64,000 nt of DNA from Streptomyces niveus (GTDB lineage: Bacteria; Actinomycetota; Actinomycetes; Streptomycetales; Streptomycetaceae), in NCBI RefSeq assembly GCF_002009175.1, contig NZ_CP018047.1, forward strand, positions 5,456,001-5,520,000, read 5' to 3'. Position numbers and translations under genes: made by a program. Below, piece by piece: positions 1 to 9,697 of the stretch; position 1 is the first letter of the stretch; each line of letters opens with the position of its first letter. Below the pieces are notes generated by a model. The model saw only the letters and a program-made list of their open reading frames with translations. It ran no database searches and was not told the origin of the DNA.

Positions 1-445
1 AGAGGCCGAGCTGCTGGTAGAGGACGAACAGCGGGATGATCACGGTCAGTTCGGGCGCGAAGCGGAACGACAGCAGCGTGAACATCAGATTCTCCGAGCC
101 GCGGAACCGCCAGCGCGCGGCGGCGTACGCGGCGGGCAGCCCGATCACCAGGGAGAGCCCGACCGCTCCGAGCGACACCACCAGGGAGTTGAGGAAGAAC
201 CGCACGAACGGCACGCCCTCGTCCTCGCCCGCGCCGAGCACCGTGCGGTAGGAGTCCAGGGTCGGGGTGAACGAGAAGTAGGTGCTGAAGAGTTCGTGTC
301 CCGGCTTCAGGGAGAGGATCACCATCCACACGACGGGGAAGAGCGCGAAGAGGAAGTAGAGGATCAGCGCGCCGTCGGCGGCGATGCCCAACACCCGCCG
401 CTTCAGGGCCCCCTTGGGCCTCGTCGACGCCTGACGTTTCGTCAC
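1..445 (-). CDS. Carbohydrate ABC transporter permease, MalG-like (partial)
   Basis: C-terminal-side inner-membrane permease of a sugar ABC importer; the window edge cuts off its 3' part. The visible protein starts MTKRQASTRP from GTG at 445, overlapping the stop of the upstream permease by 4 nt (GTGA), which implies translational coupling. A first membrane segment (ILYFLFALFPVVWMVILSL) is followed by a periplasmic stretch and then SLVVSLGAVGLSLVIGLPAAYAAARW, typical of MalG-type MetI-fold permeases. The EAA loop that would contact the ATPase lies outside the window. No ATPase gene is visible; many Streptomyces sugar importers share the MsiK ATPase encoded elsewhere (family knowledge). The sugar is not predictable. 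Confidence 0.88.
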   Translation of the reverse strand, partial: MTKRQASTRPKGALKRRVLGIAADGALILYFLFALFPVVWMVILSLKPGHELFSTYFSFTPTLDSYRTVLGAGEDEGVPFVRFFLNSLVVSLGAVGLSLVIGLPAAYAAARWRFRGSENLMFTLLSFRFAPELTVIIPLFVLYQQLGL

Positions 446-1485
446 TTCGGCACCTCCGCAGCCCGGTTCTGGATACGGCCCAGGTAGCGCACCAGCACCA
501 TCGCCGCCAGATAGACCACGGCCCACAGCACGATCATGTAGCTCAGCCCGAACGAGTAGCGCTGGAAGCGGATCGCCTCCAGATAAGCGCGGATCTGGAG
601 CACCACCGTGGAGTCGCCGGGGCCGCCCTCCGTCAGGGCGTAGATGATGTCGAAGACCTTCAGCGAGTCCATGAACCGGAAGATCACGGCGACCAGGACG
701 TACGGCCACAGCATCGGCATCGTCAGCTTGCGGAAGGTGAACCACCAGCCCGCCCCGTCCACCGCCGCCGCCTCGAAGGGGGAGGTTGGCAGCGAACGCA
801 GCCCCGCCAGCGCCAGGATCGCGACGAACGGGGTGTAGACCCACACGTCCACCGCGATCGAGGAGAGCAGCGCGCCCGTCGGGGTGTCCGTCCACTGCAC
901 CCCGCCAAGACCGAACGGCCGCAGAAGGTAGTTCACGACCCCGACCGACGGCTGGAGCATCAGCTTCCAGATGATCGCGGCGATCACCGGCGCGATCATC
1001 AGCGGCAGGATGAGGACCTTCTCCAGCACCCGGCCGACCAGGGTCGAACGGTGCAGCAGCAGGGCGACCGCGACGCCGAGCACCGTCTCGACGGCGGCGG
1101 CGCCGACCGCGTACAGCACCGTCACCCACGCCGAGTCCCAGAAGGAGGAGTCGGTGAAGATCCGCCGGTAGTTCTCCAGGCCCGTGAAGTCCGGCTGCGG
1201 CTTGCTCGCCGCGAAGTCGAACACCGTGTAGTACAGGCCGAGTCCGAAGGGATAGAGAATCCCGCCGGTCAGCAGCAGGGCGGGCACGATGAGCAGATAC
1301 GGCCGAAGGGAGCGCCGCCACCGCGGGACGCTCCTCTCCGCGCCGGGGCCCGCGGGCGGGGGAGCGCCCGCCGCCGGGCCGGAGCCCGCGCCCCGATCCG
1401 CGGCCGACGCCTTTTCACGGGCGCCGGCCACGGCCGCGTCGTCGGACGAGGCCGCCCCGTGATCGGCCTCCGTCGACGAGGACAT
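442..1485 (-). CDS. Carbohydrate ABC transporter permease, MalF-like
   Basis: 347-aa membrane permease, partner of the following MalG-like permease. A long Ala/Gly/Pro-rich cytoplasmic N-terminus (about residues 1-60) precedes six predicted membrane segments, starting with PYLLIVPALLLTGGILYPFG. The EAA-type loop that docks on the ATPase is visible as EAAAVDGAGWWFTFRKLTMP. The gene starts 6 bp after the binding-protein stop and overlaps the next permease by 4 nt, so the three genes form one minus-strand operon. Length and topology fit MalF/UgpA-type sugar permeases. Substrate unknown. Confidence 0.9.
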   Translation of the reverse strand: MSSSTEADHGAASSDDAAVAGAREKASAADRGAGSGPAAGAPPPAGPGAERSVPRWRRSLRPYLLIVPALLLTGGILYPFGLGLYYTVFDFAASKPQPDFTGLENYRRIFTDSSFWDSAWVTVLYAVGAAAVETVLGVAVALLLHRSTLVGRVLEKVLILPLMIAPVIAAIIWKLMLQPSVGVVNYLLRPFGLGGVQWTDTPTGALLSSIAVDVWVYTPFVAILALAGLRSLPTSPFEAAAVDGAGWWFTFRKLTMPMLWPYVLVAVIFRFMDSLKVFDIIYALTEGGPGDSTVVLQIRAYLEAIRFQRYSFGLSYMIVLWAVVYLAAMVLVRYLGRIQNRAAEVPK

Positions 1486-1491
1486 GGGGTG

Positions 1492-2922
1492 TCACCCGAC
1501 CTTCGAGGCCAGATCGTCCGCCAGACCGTTCAGCACCGGCCCCGCGCTCTTGCCCCCGTAGATCTCCTGGAGCGCCGACGCCCAGCTCGTGGTCGCGTCG
1601 AAGAACTGCTCCTGCGGGGTGAACTGGATCCGCGTCTGGTCCTGGACGGCCTCGAACGTCTCGATGAAGCCGGGGAGTTCACTCATCTTGTCCCGGTACG
1701 CCGGGTCGTCGCTCACCGACTTGCGCACCGGATCGATGTGGTTGTACTCGATCGCGCCCTTGCGCAGATGCTCCTTGCCGGTGGCCCACTGGAGGAACAG
1801 CCAGGCGGCGCTCTTCTTCTTGCTCCTGGCGTTCATCCCGAGCGACCAGATCCACATGTTGGTCGCGAGCGACCCGTCCGGTCCCTTCGGCCCCGGATGG
1901 AACGCGATCTTCCCGGCGGCGGGCGACGCGCCCTTCACCGCCTGGAAGTACGCGGCGGTGTCCGCGTCGAAGAGCATCCCCGCCTTCTTCGCGCCCAGGT
2001 CGCTCGAACACTGGTACCAGGTGTACGAGGTCCACGAGGGCGGTCCGCCCTTCTTGACCATGTCCGCCCAGTCACGGGTGAACGTGATGGCCTCGGGGGA
2101 GTTCATGGCGGGCTTCAGGCTCTCCCCGTCGACCGTGAAGTCCTTCAGCTTGTAGCGGGAGAACATCGTCATGAAGCCGGGATGGATCGTCGCCCAGCTC
2201 CGCGAGCCGCGCACCGCGACCCCGTACATCCCGTCGAAACCGGCCCCCGGCGCCTTGCGCTTGATGGTCCCCGCGAGTTCACGCAGCTCGTCGAAGGACT
2301 CGGCGGGCCGCAGCCCCAGCTTGTCGAAGACCTCCGTGTTGTACGCGACGACGTTGGCCTCCCAGCCCCACGGCAGCGCGTACTGCCCGCCCTGCCCGAG
2401 CGGCGTCCCGGCCTTGAGGGACCACTGGGTGCCTTCGAGGAGGCTCGGCAGGAAGTCGTCCTTGTCCCATTCGGCGCCGGTGGCCGACTCGTTGCGCATC
2501 CAGGGGCCGAGGTCCTCCAGCCAGCCCGGCGGGCCGTACTGCCACACCATGTAGGCGCCGAGCATGAAGATGTCGTACGACGCCCTGCCGCTGGACAGGT
2601 CCACGGTCAGCTTGTCGAAGTAGTTGTCCTCGGGGAACACGTCGTACTCGACCTTGATGCCGGTCTTCTCGGTGAACGCCTTCAGGTCGGCTATCAGCGC
2701 GTCCGTGTACGGATGCTTGTTGAGCAGCGCCTTGACGGTGGTGCCCTTGTGCCGCTGCCAGTCGAAGGACCCGGTGACGTCGTCGGCGGCCGACCCGTCG
2801 CTCTTGCTGTCACCGCCGCCGAAGCCGGCCCCGCAGGCGTTCAGCAACGGGACGGATGACGCCGCCGCCGTGAGCGCGAGGAACCGCCGCCGGTCGTGCC
2901 CGAGCTGCCCGTGCATGTCCAT
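1492..2922 (-). CDS. Extracellular solute-binding lipoprotein of sugar ABC importer
   Basis: Family 1 solute-binding protein that would capture a carbohydrate outside the membrane and deliver it to the two downstream permeases. The start at 2922 is chosen because GGAGG lies 6 nt upstream; it gives 476 aa. The N-terminus MDMHGQLGHDRRRFLALTAA carries a twin-arginine-like RRR and a lipobox around LLNAC, so it is probably a Tat-exported lipoprotein. The body (MWQYGPPGWLEDL, LPWGWEANVVAYNTEVFDKLGL, the C-terminal LQEIYGG region) matches MalE/UgpB-type proteins. It is divergent from the sugar kinase, suggesting a shared control region at 2923-3089. The exact sugar is unknown. Confidence 0.9.
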   Translation of the reverse strand: MDMHGQLGHDRRRFLALTAAASSVPLLNACGAGFGGGDSKSDGSAADDVTGSFDWQRHKGTTVKALLNKHPYTDALIADLKAFTEKTGIKVEYDVFPEDNYFDKLTVDLSSGRASYDIFMLGAYMVWQYGPPGWLEDLGPWMRNESATGAEWDKDDFLPSLLEGTQWSLKAGTPLGQGGQYALPWGWEANVVAYNTEVFDKLGLRPAESFDELRELAGTIKRKAPGAGFDGMYGVAVRGSRSWATIHPGFMTMFSRYKLKDFTVDGESLKPAMNSPEAITFTRDWADMVKKGGPPSWTSYTWYQCSSDLGAKKAGMLFDADTAAYFQAVKGASPAAGKIAFHPGPKGPDGSLATNMWIWSLGMNARSKKKSAAWLFLQWATGKEHLRKGAIEYNHIDPVRKSVSDDPAYRDKMSELPGFIETFEAVQDQTRIQFTPQEQFFDATTSWASALQEIYGGKSAGPVLNGLADDLASKVG

Positions 2923-3089
2923 CCGTGACCTCCACGGTCCGGCAGGAGACGTAGTTCCCACGTTCCCACCCGTAGATATCGCGTTCCTTCGAGTGGTTAA
3001 CAGAGCTTGGAACACCGGTAGTTGCGCGTCAATCCCTCGCACATCGCAAAATCTCGGTGCAGAGTGAGAACTTCACAGAGGGAGCCGAT

Positions 3090-4523
3090 ATGTGGATGGG
3101 TATCGATCTCGGTACACAGAGCGTCCGTGCGCTGCTCGTCGGGGACGACGGGGCCGTGCTCGGCAGCGGTGCGGCCCCACTCGGCGGCAGACGCGACGGG
3201 GTACGGCACGAGCAGTCGCCGGACGACTGGTGGGAGGCGGTGCGCACGGCGGTCGGCGGGGCGATGGCCTCCGGGCCGGGCCCCGTCCGCGCGCTCGCCG
3301 TGTGCGGCACCTCCGGCACGGTCCTGCTCACCGACGGCGCGGGCCGCCCGCTCACACCGGGTCTGATGTACGACGACGGGCGGGCCACGGCCGAGGCGGA
3401 GCTGGCGCGGGTGCAGCCGACGTGGGCGCTGCCGAAGGCGATGTGGCTGCTGAGGGAACAGCCGTCGACGGCCGGTGTACACCTCACCCACCAGCCCGAC
3501 TTCATCGTCTCCCGCCTGGTCGGCCGCCGTACGGCCACGGACTCCAGCCACGCCCTGAAGACGGGTTACGACCTGACGACGGACACCTGGCCGCACGACA
3601 GGCTGCGCGCCCTGGGCCTGGACCCCGGTCTCCTCCCGGAGGTCGTACGGCCCGGCGCGCGGCTCGGCGAGGTCGGCGCGGACGGCGAGAGCGCCACCGG
3701 TATCGCCGCCGGCACCCCCGTGATCGCGGGGATGACCGACGGCTGCGCGGCCCAGATCGCCTCGGGCTCACTGGGCGTCGGGTCCTGGAACTCGGTCCTC
3801 GGCACCACGCTCGTCCTCAAGGGCGTCACCGCCGCACCCGTCCACGACAGCACCGGCGTCGTCTACAACCACCGTGCCCCGGACGGCGGTTGGCTGCCCG
3901 GAGGTGCCTCCGGCGTCGGAGCGGGCGCTCTGGGCAGAGCCTTCCCGAACGCGGACCCGGCGCGCCTCGACGCACTCGCCGCCGCGCACGAACCGTCGAC
4001 CGCGCTCGCCTACCCACTGGTCTCGCGGGGCGAGCGGTTCCCCTTCCTCGCCCCCGACGCCACGCCCCTCCTGCTCGGCGAACCCCGCTCCGACGCCGAC
4101 CACTGGGCGGCGCTCCTCCAGGGCGTCGGCCACGCCGAACGGCTCTGCCTGGACTACCTGGACCACCTCGGCGCCCCGCAGGACGGCCCGCTCACCTTCA
4201 CCGGCGGCGGCTCGCGCAGCGCGTACTGGAACCAGCTGCGCACCGACATCCTCGGCCGCAGCGTGCACATCCCCCGGCACAGCGAACCGGCCCTCGGGAT
4301 GGCCGTCCTCGCCGCGTACGGCGCCGGCGCCGCCCCCACCCTCGCGGACGCGGCCGGACGCATGGTCGGCCTCAGCCATGTCCTGCGCCCAGACCCCGCG
4401 CGTACCGCCCGCTTCCTCCAGCCGTATCTGCGCATGGTGGACGAACTGGAACGGCGCGGCTGGCTCCCGGCACCCGTCGCCACCCACGCCCGCACCCGCG
4501 CCGACGCTTTGGAGACCTCGTGA
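3090..4523 (+). CDS. FGGY-family carbohydrate kinase (xylulokinase-like)
   Basis: ATP-dependent sugar kinase, 477 aa. The actin-fold phosphate-binding loop is at the N-terminus (GIDLGTQSVRALL), and the FGGY C-terminal domain shows GMTDGCAAQIASG, NSVLGTTLVLKG and the adenosine-loop TFTGGGSRSAYWNQLRTDI. The start at 3090 follows GAGGGAG with normal spacing. It is divergent from a sugar ABC importer and overlaps the following phosphatase by 4 nt (GTGA), so it probably phosphorylates the sugar or polyol taken up by the importer (inference). Xylulose, ribulose or another ketose or polyol are possible; the exact substrate cannot be read from the sequence. Confidence 0.88.
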   Translation: MWMGIDLGTQSVRALLVGDDGAVLGSGAAPLGGRRDGVRHEQSPDDWWEAVRTAVGGAMASGPGPVRALAVCGTSGTVLLTDGAGRPLTPGLMYDDGRATAEAELARVQPTWALPKAMWLLREQPSTAGVHLTHQPDFIVSRLVGRRTATDSSHALKTGYDLTTDTWPHDRLRALGLDPGLLPEVVRPGARLGEVGADGESATGIAAGTPVIAGMTDGCAAQIASGSLGVGSWNSVLGTTLVLKGVTAAPVHDSTGVVYNHRAPDGGWLPGGASGVGAGALGRAFPNADPARLDALAAAHEPSTALAYPLVSRGERFPFLAPDATPLLLGEPRSDADHWAALLQGVGHAERLCLDYLDHLGAPQDGPLTFTGGGSRSAYWNQLRTDILGRSVHIPRHSEPALGMAVLAAYGAGAAPTLADAAGRMVGLSHVLRPDPARTARFLQPYLRMVDELERRGWLPAPVATHARTRADALETS

Positions 4524-5146
4524 GTACGACCCTGCTGCTGGCCCGCCACGGACAGACGCTCTGGCACGCCGAGAACCGCTACGCGGGCGTGAGCGACATC
4601 GGCCTCACCGACGAGGGCCGCGCCCAGGCGGTACGGCTGGGGTGGTGGGCGGGGCGGCAGGCGGCGGCGGGCGCGGGCATCGACGCCGTGTGGACATCGA
4701 CGGTGCCGCGCGCGATCGTCACGGCCGAGCCCGCCTGCCGGGCACTGGACCTCGTACCGACACGCGAACACGACCTGCGTGAATGCGACTTCGGGGTGGT
4801 CGAGGGCCGCACGCTCGCCGAGTTCGAGGCGGTGGACCCGACGGCGGCGGCGGCCTTCCGCGCCGACCCGGTGGTCAACCCCTTCCCGTCCGCGGAGGAC
4901 CCCCGCTCGGCCGCGACCCGCGGCACGGAAGCCCTGCGCCGAATCGCCTCGGCCCACGAGGGCGGCCGCGTCCTGATCGTCGCCCACAACACCCTGCTGC
5001 GGCTGGTGCTCTGCGACCTCCTGTCGATCCCGCTGAGCGACTACCGCCGGGTGTTCCCACGCCTGAAGAACGCGGCTGTGACGGAACTCCGCCTGACCGG
5101 CAAGGACACGGCACTGCTGTCACTGAACGTGCCGTGCGAGCGGTAG
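4520..5146 (+). CDS. Histidine phosphatase family protein
   Basis: 208-aa phosphoglycerate mutase-like phosphatase. The catalytic LLLARHGQT is at residues 5-13, with the phosphohistidine in RHG. Further family signatures are the downstream Glu in LRECDFGVVEGRT and the second histidine in LIVAHNTLLR. The start is GTG at 4520, overlapping the kinase stop, so the pair is translationally coupled. The context suggests dephosphorylation of a sugar phosphate made by the kinase or its pathway, but this family acts on very diverse substrates. Confidence 0.85.
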   Translation: MSTTLLLARHGQTLWHAENRYAGVSDIGLTDEGRAQAVRLGWWAGRQAAAGAGIDAVWTSTVPRAIVTAEPACRALDLVPTREHDLRECDFGVVEGRTLAEFEAVDPTAAAAFRADPVVNPFPSAEDPRSAATRGTEALRRIASAHEGGRVLIVAHNTLLRLVLCDLLSIPLSDYRRVFPRLKNAAVTELRLTGKDTALLSLNVPCER

Positions 5147-5246
5147 CTCAGGGCCGTGCCGACGCAGGACACAAGGGACGTGGGATTGCGAAGCGAAGCG
5201 CATCGACCACTTTGTCAGCGAACATCAGCACTGAAAGGAGCGCTCC

Positions 5247-5819
5247 GTGTCCGACTGGAGTTTCGTTCTCCGCCTCAATCAGCCTCTCACGCCTGAGCAG
5301 GCCGATGCTTTCGACCACTGCGATGCCTTCGCCGACGGATCCGTCTCGTACACCCTCGGTCCTGAGGATCCCCACCGATACGCGCACCATCCGGACCCCG
5401 CCAAACTGAGCGAACTCTCGTGCGATATCGAGGCACCCTCGCTCTTGGACGCCATCGCCCAAGTGGCGCGGGACATTCGGCTCATCCCTGGCCTGCGCGC
5501 CACCGGCGTCCGCTACGACGACGCGGTGACCCTCGCGGAGACCGCGCAGCGCTCCGGCCGCAGCGTCCAGTCGCTGGTGGAGCTGTCCCGTGGACAGCAC
5601 GGACCCATCGGATTCCCGGATCCGGAATCCGATACGGAGGGAACGGTGTTCTACTCCTGGCGCGAGATCGCGGAGTTCTTGCGAAGTATCGGCGACACCG
5701 TCCCCGAGACACCCCGCGAACTCGCCGTCGCGGACCAGGTGCTGCGCCTCGCCCACGAACTCGAAAGCCTTGAGGTGACGCCCGGCACCCTGCGCGCTTT
5801 GGGCCTGCCGACCGCCTGA
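5247..5819 (+). CDS. Small hypothetical protein with probable HTH region
   Basis: 190-aa soluble protein starting at GTG 5247 after a clear GAAAGGAG site. Residues 1-80 are acidic with no recognised fold. Residues 90-150 (VRYDDAVTLAETAQRSGRSV ... GFPDPE ... YSWREIAEFLR) look like the AlpA/MerR-like helix-turn-helix layout seen in small Streptomyces DNA-binding proteins. That assignment is by pattern only. It stands alone between the phosphatase and a convergent permease. Function unknown. Confidence 0.7.
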   Translation: MSDWSFVLRLNQPLTPEQADAFDHCDAFADGSVSYTLGPEDPHRYAHHPDPAKLSELSCDIEAPSLLDAIAQVARDIRLIPGLRATGVRYDDAVTLAETAQRSGRSVQSLVELSRGQHGPIGFPDPESDTEGTVFYSWREIAEFLRSIGDTVPETPRELAVADQVLRLAHELESLEVTPGTLRALGLPTA

Positions 5820-5848
5820 GAGGTGTTGCTGTTGCGATCGCGCAGCCT

Positions 5849-7306
5849 TCAGGCTGCCGGCCCAGTCCCGCGCGCACGCCGCTGCCGTACGGCACCGATC
5901 GTCGCCAGCCCCAGCGTCAGCAGGCCCGTCGCCAGCAACTGGTCACGCGTCTGGGGCTGGCCGAGCATCAGGAGGAAAATCGTTGCCATGGCCGCCAGCG
6001 CCACCCATGTGAGCGCCGGGTACAGCCACATCCGTACCACCAGGGTCGACGGGGCCTCGCGTTCCGTGCGGCTGCGCAGGAGCAGTTGGGAGACCGCGAT
6101 GAACGCCCAGACGACGAGGATCACCGCGCCCGTCATGTTCAGCAGCCAGGCGAAGATGTCGTCCGGGCGCCAGTAACTGAGCAGTACGCACAGGAAACCG
6201 AAGACCGACGAGGCGAGTACCGCGTTGCGCGGGACGCCGGACGTCACCCTGCCCAGCACCTTCGGGCCCTGGCCGCGCGCCACCAGGGAGCGGGCCATGC
6301 GGGACGCGCCGTAGATGTTGGCGTTCATCGCCGACAGCAGCGCCACCAGCACGACCACGTTCATGATCTGGCCCGCACCCGCGATCTCGAGACGGTCGAG
6401 CATCGCGACATACGGGCCCGAGCCCTTCTCGACGATCTTCGGGTCGTCCCACGGCACCAGCGTGACGATGACCGCCATCGAACCGACGTAGAAGAGCGCG
6501 ATGCGCCACATCGCCGTCCGTACGGCCTTCGCGACACCCCGGACCGGATTCTCCGACTCGGCCGCCGCGATGGTGACCGTCTCCAGACCGCCGTACGCGA
6601 AGACGGAGGCCAGCAGGCCGATCACCAGACCCTCGGAGCCGTTCGGCAGGAAGCCGCCGTCGCCGGTCAGGTTGGCGGTGCCCGGCGCGTCGGTGTCGGG
6701 CAGGACGCCGAGGATCGCGAGCACACCGAGCACCAGGAACAGCGCGATCGCGCCGACCTTGAGCGAGGCGAACCAGAACTCGAACTCACCGAAGTTCTTC
6801 ACGGCCGCGAGATTCGTGCCCAGGAAGACCAGCATGAACAGCGCCACCCAGGCCCACTCCGGGGTTCCGGGCAGCCAGCCGGAGACGATCTGCGCCGCGC
6901 CGATCCCCTCAAGTCCCACCGCCACACAGAGCAGCACCCAGAAGGCCCAGCCGGCGGTGAAACCGGCCCACGGGCCGATCGCCCGTTCGGCGTGGACGGA
7001 GAACGAACCGGACGCCGGGTTGGCCGCCGACATCTCACCGAGCATGCGCATCACCAGCATGACGAGCAGTCCGGAGACGCCGTACGCGACGACGATCGAC
7101 GGACCGGCCGCGGCGATACCCGCGCCCGAGCCGACGAACAGCCCGGCGCCGATCACACCGCCGAGCGCGATCATCGACAGATGGCGCTGCTTGAGTCCGT
7201 GCGTGAGCGCCGAGTCGGTACGGGGAGCGCCGGAGGTGCCGGGGGTCGCGGAGGTGGGGGGAGTCGCGGGCGCGTCGGCGGGGGTCCGAGGCGTGGGGCG
7301 TGACAT
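5849..7306 (-). CDS. Amino acid permease (APC superfamily, GABA/aromatic permease type)
   Basis: Secondary amino acid transporter of about 485 aa with twelve predicted membrane segments. The family-specific start of the first domain is visible as LKQRHLSMIALGGVIGAGLFVGSG, followed by GPSIVVAYGVSGLLV and GEMSAANPASGSFSVHAERAIGPWAGF, typical of the AAT family (GabP/AnsP/ProY). An Ala/Pro/Thr-rich cytoplasmic tail precedes the first segment. The start MSRPTPRTP is preferred by protein pattern; the ribosome site is weak and a start 13 codons upstream is possible. Monocistronic. Substrate unknown. Confidence 0.88.
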   Translation of the reverse strand: MSRPTPRTPADAPATPPTSATPGTSGAPRTDSALTHGLKQRHLSMIALGGVIGAGLFVGSGAGIAAAGPSIVVAYGVSGLLVMLVMRMLGEMSAANPASGSFSVHAERAIGPWAGFTAGWAFWVLLCVAVGLEGIGAAQIVSGWLPGTPEWAWVALFMLVFLGTNLAAVKNFGEFEFWFASLKVGAIALFLVLGVLAILGVLPDTDAPGTANLTGDGGFLPNGSEGLVIGLLASVFAYGGLETVTIAAAESENPVRGVAKAVRTAMWRIALFYVGSMAVIVTLVPWDDPKIVEKGSGPYVAMLDRLEIAGAGQIMNVVVLVALLSAMNANIYGASRMARSLVARGQGPKVLGRVTSGVPRNAVLASSVFGFLCVLLSYWRPDDIFAWLLNMTGAVILVVWAFIAVSQLLLRSRTEREAPSTLVVRMWLYPALTWVALAAMATIFLLMLGQPQTRDQLLATGLLTLGLATIGAVRQRRARGTGPAA

Positions 7307-7707
7307 GGGGATGCCCTGTTCGGTAGCGGATGGGGGAGGGGCCACAGTCTGGCCGCGCGTACCGCTTACCCGTAACCCGGTCCCGCTATACGGACACCGG
7401 GCTCACCCAAGGTGAAGGGGCGCCCACCGCCCGCCTCGGACCGCCCTTTGGTGGGAAGTCACAGTCCGCTCGGCAGTCGCCCCGCCACCCGAAATGATCT
7501 CCATCGGGACCGCACGACCCTCACCTGAGCAAATTCCGTGACGCGCGTCACGCCCATCGGCCGCATGGGGATCCCCAGTTGTCGGAAGTCCACCATCAGC
7601 CGGGCCACCGTCTTGTGCTCGGCCGCCCATGTCCGGGCCTGTGCGGGTGGGCTACCGTCAGCCTGTTCCCCCGCCCATACGTCTGTTCCTCACCTCGCGG
7701 AGTCCCG

Positions 7708-8301
7708 ATGAGCACTGCTGCCGCCACCACCCGATCCGGAGCGGTCCTCGCCGATCTGCTCCCCGCCGCCCGGCACCGGTACGCCGTCGACACCGCGCTC
7801 GTACTCGGCGGCGCGGCGCTCACCGGCATCGCCGCGCAGATCGCCGTCCCGGTCCCCGGCTCCCCGGTCCCGGTCACCGGCCAGACCTTCGCCGCGCTGC
7901 TCGTCGGCACCGCGCTCGGCGCCCGCCGCGGCTTCCTCGCGCTCGCCGTCTACACCCTCGTCGGCATGGCCGGCATGCCGTGGTTCTCCGACGGCTCGTC
8001 GGGCCCCGGCGGCGCCTCCTTCGGCTACGTGCTCGGAATGCTGCTCGCCGCCACGGTCGTCGGCTCGCTCGCCCGGCGCGGCGGCGACCGCTCCGTCCCG
8101 CGCACCGCCGGGACGATGGTCGTCGGCTCCCTCATCATCTACGCGGTGGGCGTGCCGTATCTCGCGGTCGCCGCCGACCTGTCGCTGAGCGCCGCCCTGG
8201 CCGCCGGACTCACCCCGTTCCTGATCGGCGACGCCCTCAAGGCCGCGCTGGCGATGGGTCTGCTGCCCGTCTCCTGGAAGCTCATCGGCCGCCAGGACTG
8301 A
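7708..8301 (+). CDS. bioY: Biotin transporter BioY
   Basis: Substrate-binding membrane subunit (S component) of an ECF-type biotin transporter, 197 aa. BioY hallmarks are AQIAVPVPGSPVPVTGQTFAA, GARRGFLALAVYTLVGMAGMP and GGASFGYVLGMLLAA, and membrane segments cover most of the protein. No bioM/bioN energising genes are adjacent. It ends 7 bp from the convergent oxidoreductase stop. The start at 7708 is chosen because the conserved part begins shortly after it. Confidence 0.92.
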   Translation: MSTAAATTRSGAVLADLLPAARHRYAVDTALVLGGAALTGIAAQIAVPVPGSPVPVTGQTFAALLVGTALGARRGFLALAVYTLVGMAGMPWFSDGSSGPGGASFGYVLGMLLAATVVGSLARRGGDRSVPRTAGTMVVGSLIIYAVGVPYLAVAADLSLSAALAAGLTPFLIGDALKAALAMGLLPVSWKLIGRQD

Positions 8302-8308
8302 CACCGGA

Positions 8309-9697
8309 TCAGGCCGGGTCGGCGGGACGGATGTTGTAGTTGCGGCGGAACAGGTTCGCCGGGTCGTAGCGGGCCTTGAGCCCGGCGAGCCGGCGCGCCG
8401 TTCCCGCGTCGTACAGTCCCTCGGTCCTGGCGCCGTCGGCGAATACGAAGTTGAGCGAACGGCCCACGGTGACCGGGGCCAGCCGCTCGAAGAACCTCCC
8501 GTACAGCTCCCGGACCGCCGACAGATCCGGACCCAGTAGCGGCGAAAGACCCCGGACCAGGAACGCCGCGTCGCGGTACGGGACGGCGTTGGGCACCTCC
8601 GGCTCCCTCGCGAGCGCCCCGCCCAGCGGGTTGACCTGGACGATGCACATCGCCGGCGCGCCCGGCCCCGTCATCTCCAGCAGTTCCGTCAGCGTCCGCG
8701 AGTCCAGCCCGGACAGCATCGCGCTGTCCCCCCAGTACGCGTGCGGGAAATCCGGATCGTTGTGGATCGTGGCCGACTCCGTGTACGGCATCTCCCGCAG
8801 CGAGTCCGTGATCGTCGGACCGATCGCCCGCAGCGGCGCCACCAGCCGCTCGCCCTCCGCCTCGTCCCCGGTGAACGCGATCCGGATCGACAAGGTGTAC
8901 CGGCCCCGCAGGATCGCCGGCAGCCGTTCCATGTCCGGGTAGACCATCACGGCGAGGGACGACGTCAGCGTGTCGGGCACGGTCCCCAGCCAGTCCAGAT
9001 ACGTGGCGACGACATCGTCGCGCAGCTCACCGTCGAAGAGCAGCGCCCCGCCGTACAGCCGCGCCACCGGCATCAGACCCATCTCGACGGCCGTCACCAC
9101 ACCGAAGTTGTGGCCGCCGCCCAGCAGCGCCCAGAACAGATCCGGGTCGCTGTCCGGGGTCACCCGGCGCGGCCACGCGTCGGCGGTGACCACGTCCAGG
9201 GCCCGCACATGGTCCGCGGCGTAGCCGAACTCCCGTGCCAGCAGGCCCAGTCCACCGCCCAGGGTGTACGAGACGGCGCCGACGACCGGCGACGAACCGT
9301 TCAGCGGCGCGAGCCCGTGCGGCCCGGCGGCCTCGACCACCTGCCGCCAGCGCACCCCCGCCCCGACCGTGGCCGTGCGCGCCGCGGGATCGATCCGTAC
9401 GCCGTCCATCCGCCGGGTCGTGATCAGCAGCCCGCCCTCGGCCGCCGCCGGCACACCGTGGCCGGTGGCCTGGACGCCGACGGGCAGACCGTGCGCGGCG
9501 GCGTAAGCGACGGCCGTCCGTACGTCGTCGGTGCCGGTGGCCCCGACGATCACATCGGGGCGCGGGGAGAAGCCGAGCTGGAAACCGGACAACTCCTCGT
9601 CGTAGCCGGGATCGCCGGGCCGGAAGACGTGCGGCAGCGCGGCGATCGAGAAGTTGGGCAGGTCGTTCGGGTCGGGCAGGTCGTTCGGGTCGGACAT
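8309..9697 (-). CDS. FAD-binding oxidoreductase (berberine-bridge-enzyme type)
   Basis: 462-aa flavoprotein with an FAD-binding type 4 (PCMH) domain at residues 40-210 and a BBE C-terminal motif near the end (YDPANLFRRNYNIRP). The FAD-linking histidine is in VQATGHG; the cysteine of bicovalent relatives is not apparent, so monocovalent FAD is likely. SYTLGGGLGLLAREFGYAADHV fits the family. Such enzymes oxidise sugars, alkaloids or secondary-metabolite intermediates. No biosynthetic neighbours suggest a substrate. The N-terminus contains the duplicated peptide PNDLPDPNDLPN. Confidence 0.88.
   Translation of the reverse strand: MSDPNDLPDPNDLPNFSIAALPHVFRPGDPGYDEELSGFQLGFSPRPDVIVGATGTDDVRTAVAYAAAHGLPVGVQATGHGVPAAAEGGLLITTRRMDGVRIDPAARTATVGAGVRWRQVVEAAGPHGLAPLNGSSPVVGAVSYTLGGGLGLLAREFGYAADHVRALDVVTADAWPRRVTPDSDPDLFWALLGGGHNFGVVTAVEMGLMPVARLYGGALLFDGELRDDVVATYLDWLGTVPDTLTSSLAVMVYPDMERLPAILRGRYTLSIRIAFTGDEAEGERLVAPLRAIGPTITDSLREMPYTESATIHNDPDFPHAYWGDSAMLSGLDSRTLTELLEMTGPGAPAMCIVQVNPLGGALAREPEVPNAVPYRDAAFLVRGLSPLLGPDLSAVRELYGRFFERLAPVTVGRSLNFVFADGARTEGLYDAGTARRLAGLKARYDPANLFRRNYNIRPADPA

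Noticed and set aside
2923..3089. Operator palindrome between the sugar importer and kinase
   Set aside because: Only a short GTTAAC and scattered partial repeats are visible; no convincing operator could be defined.
3092..4519. Long +2 frame through the kinase gene, rich in Arg/Pro
   Set aside because: Shadow frame; only its last 208 codons (from GTG 4520) are a real gene, the histidine phosphatase.
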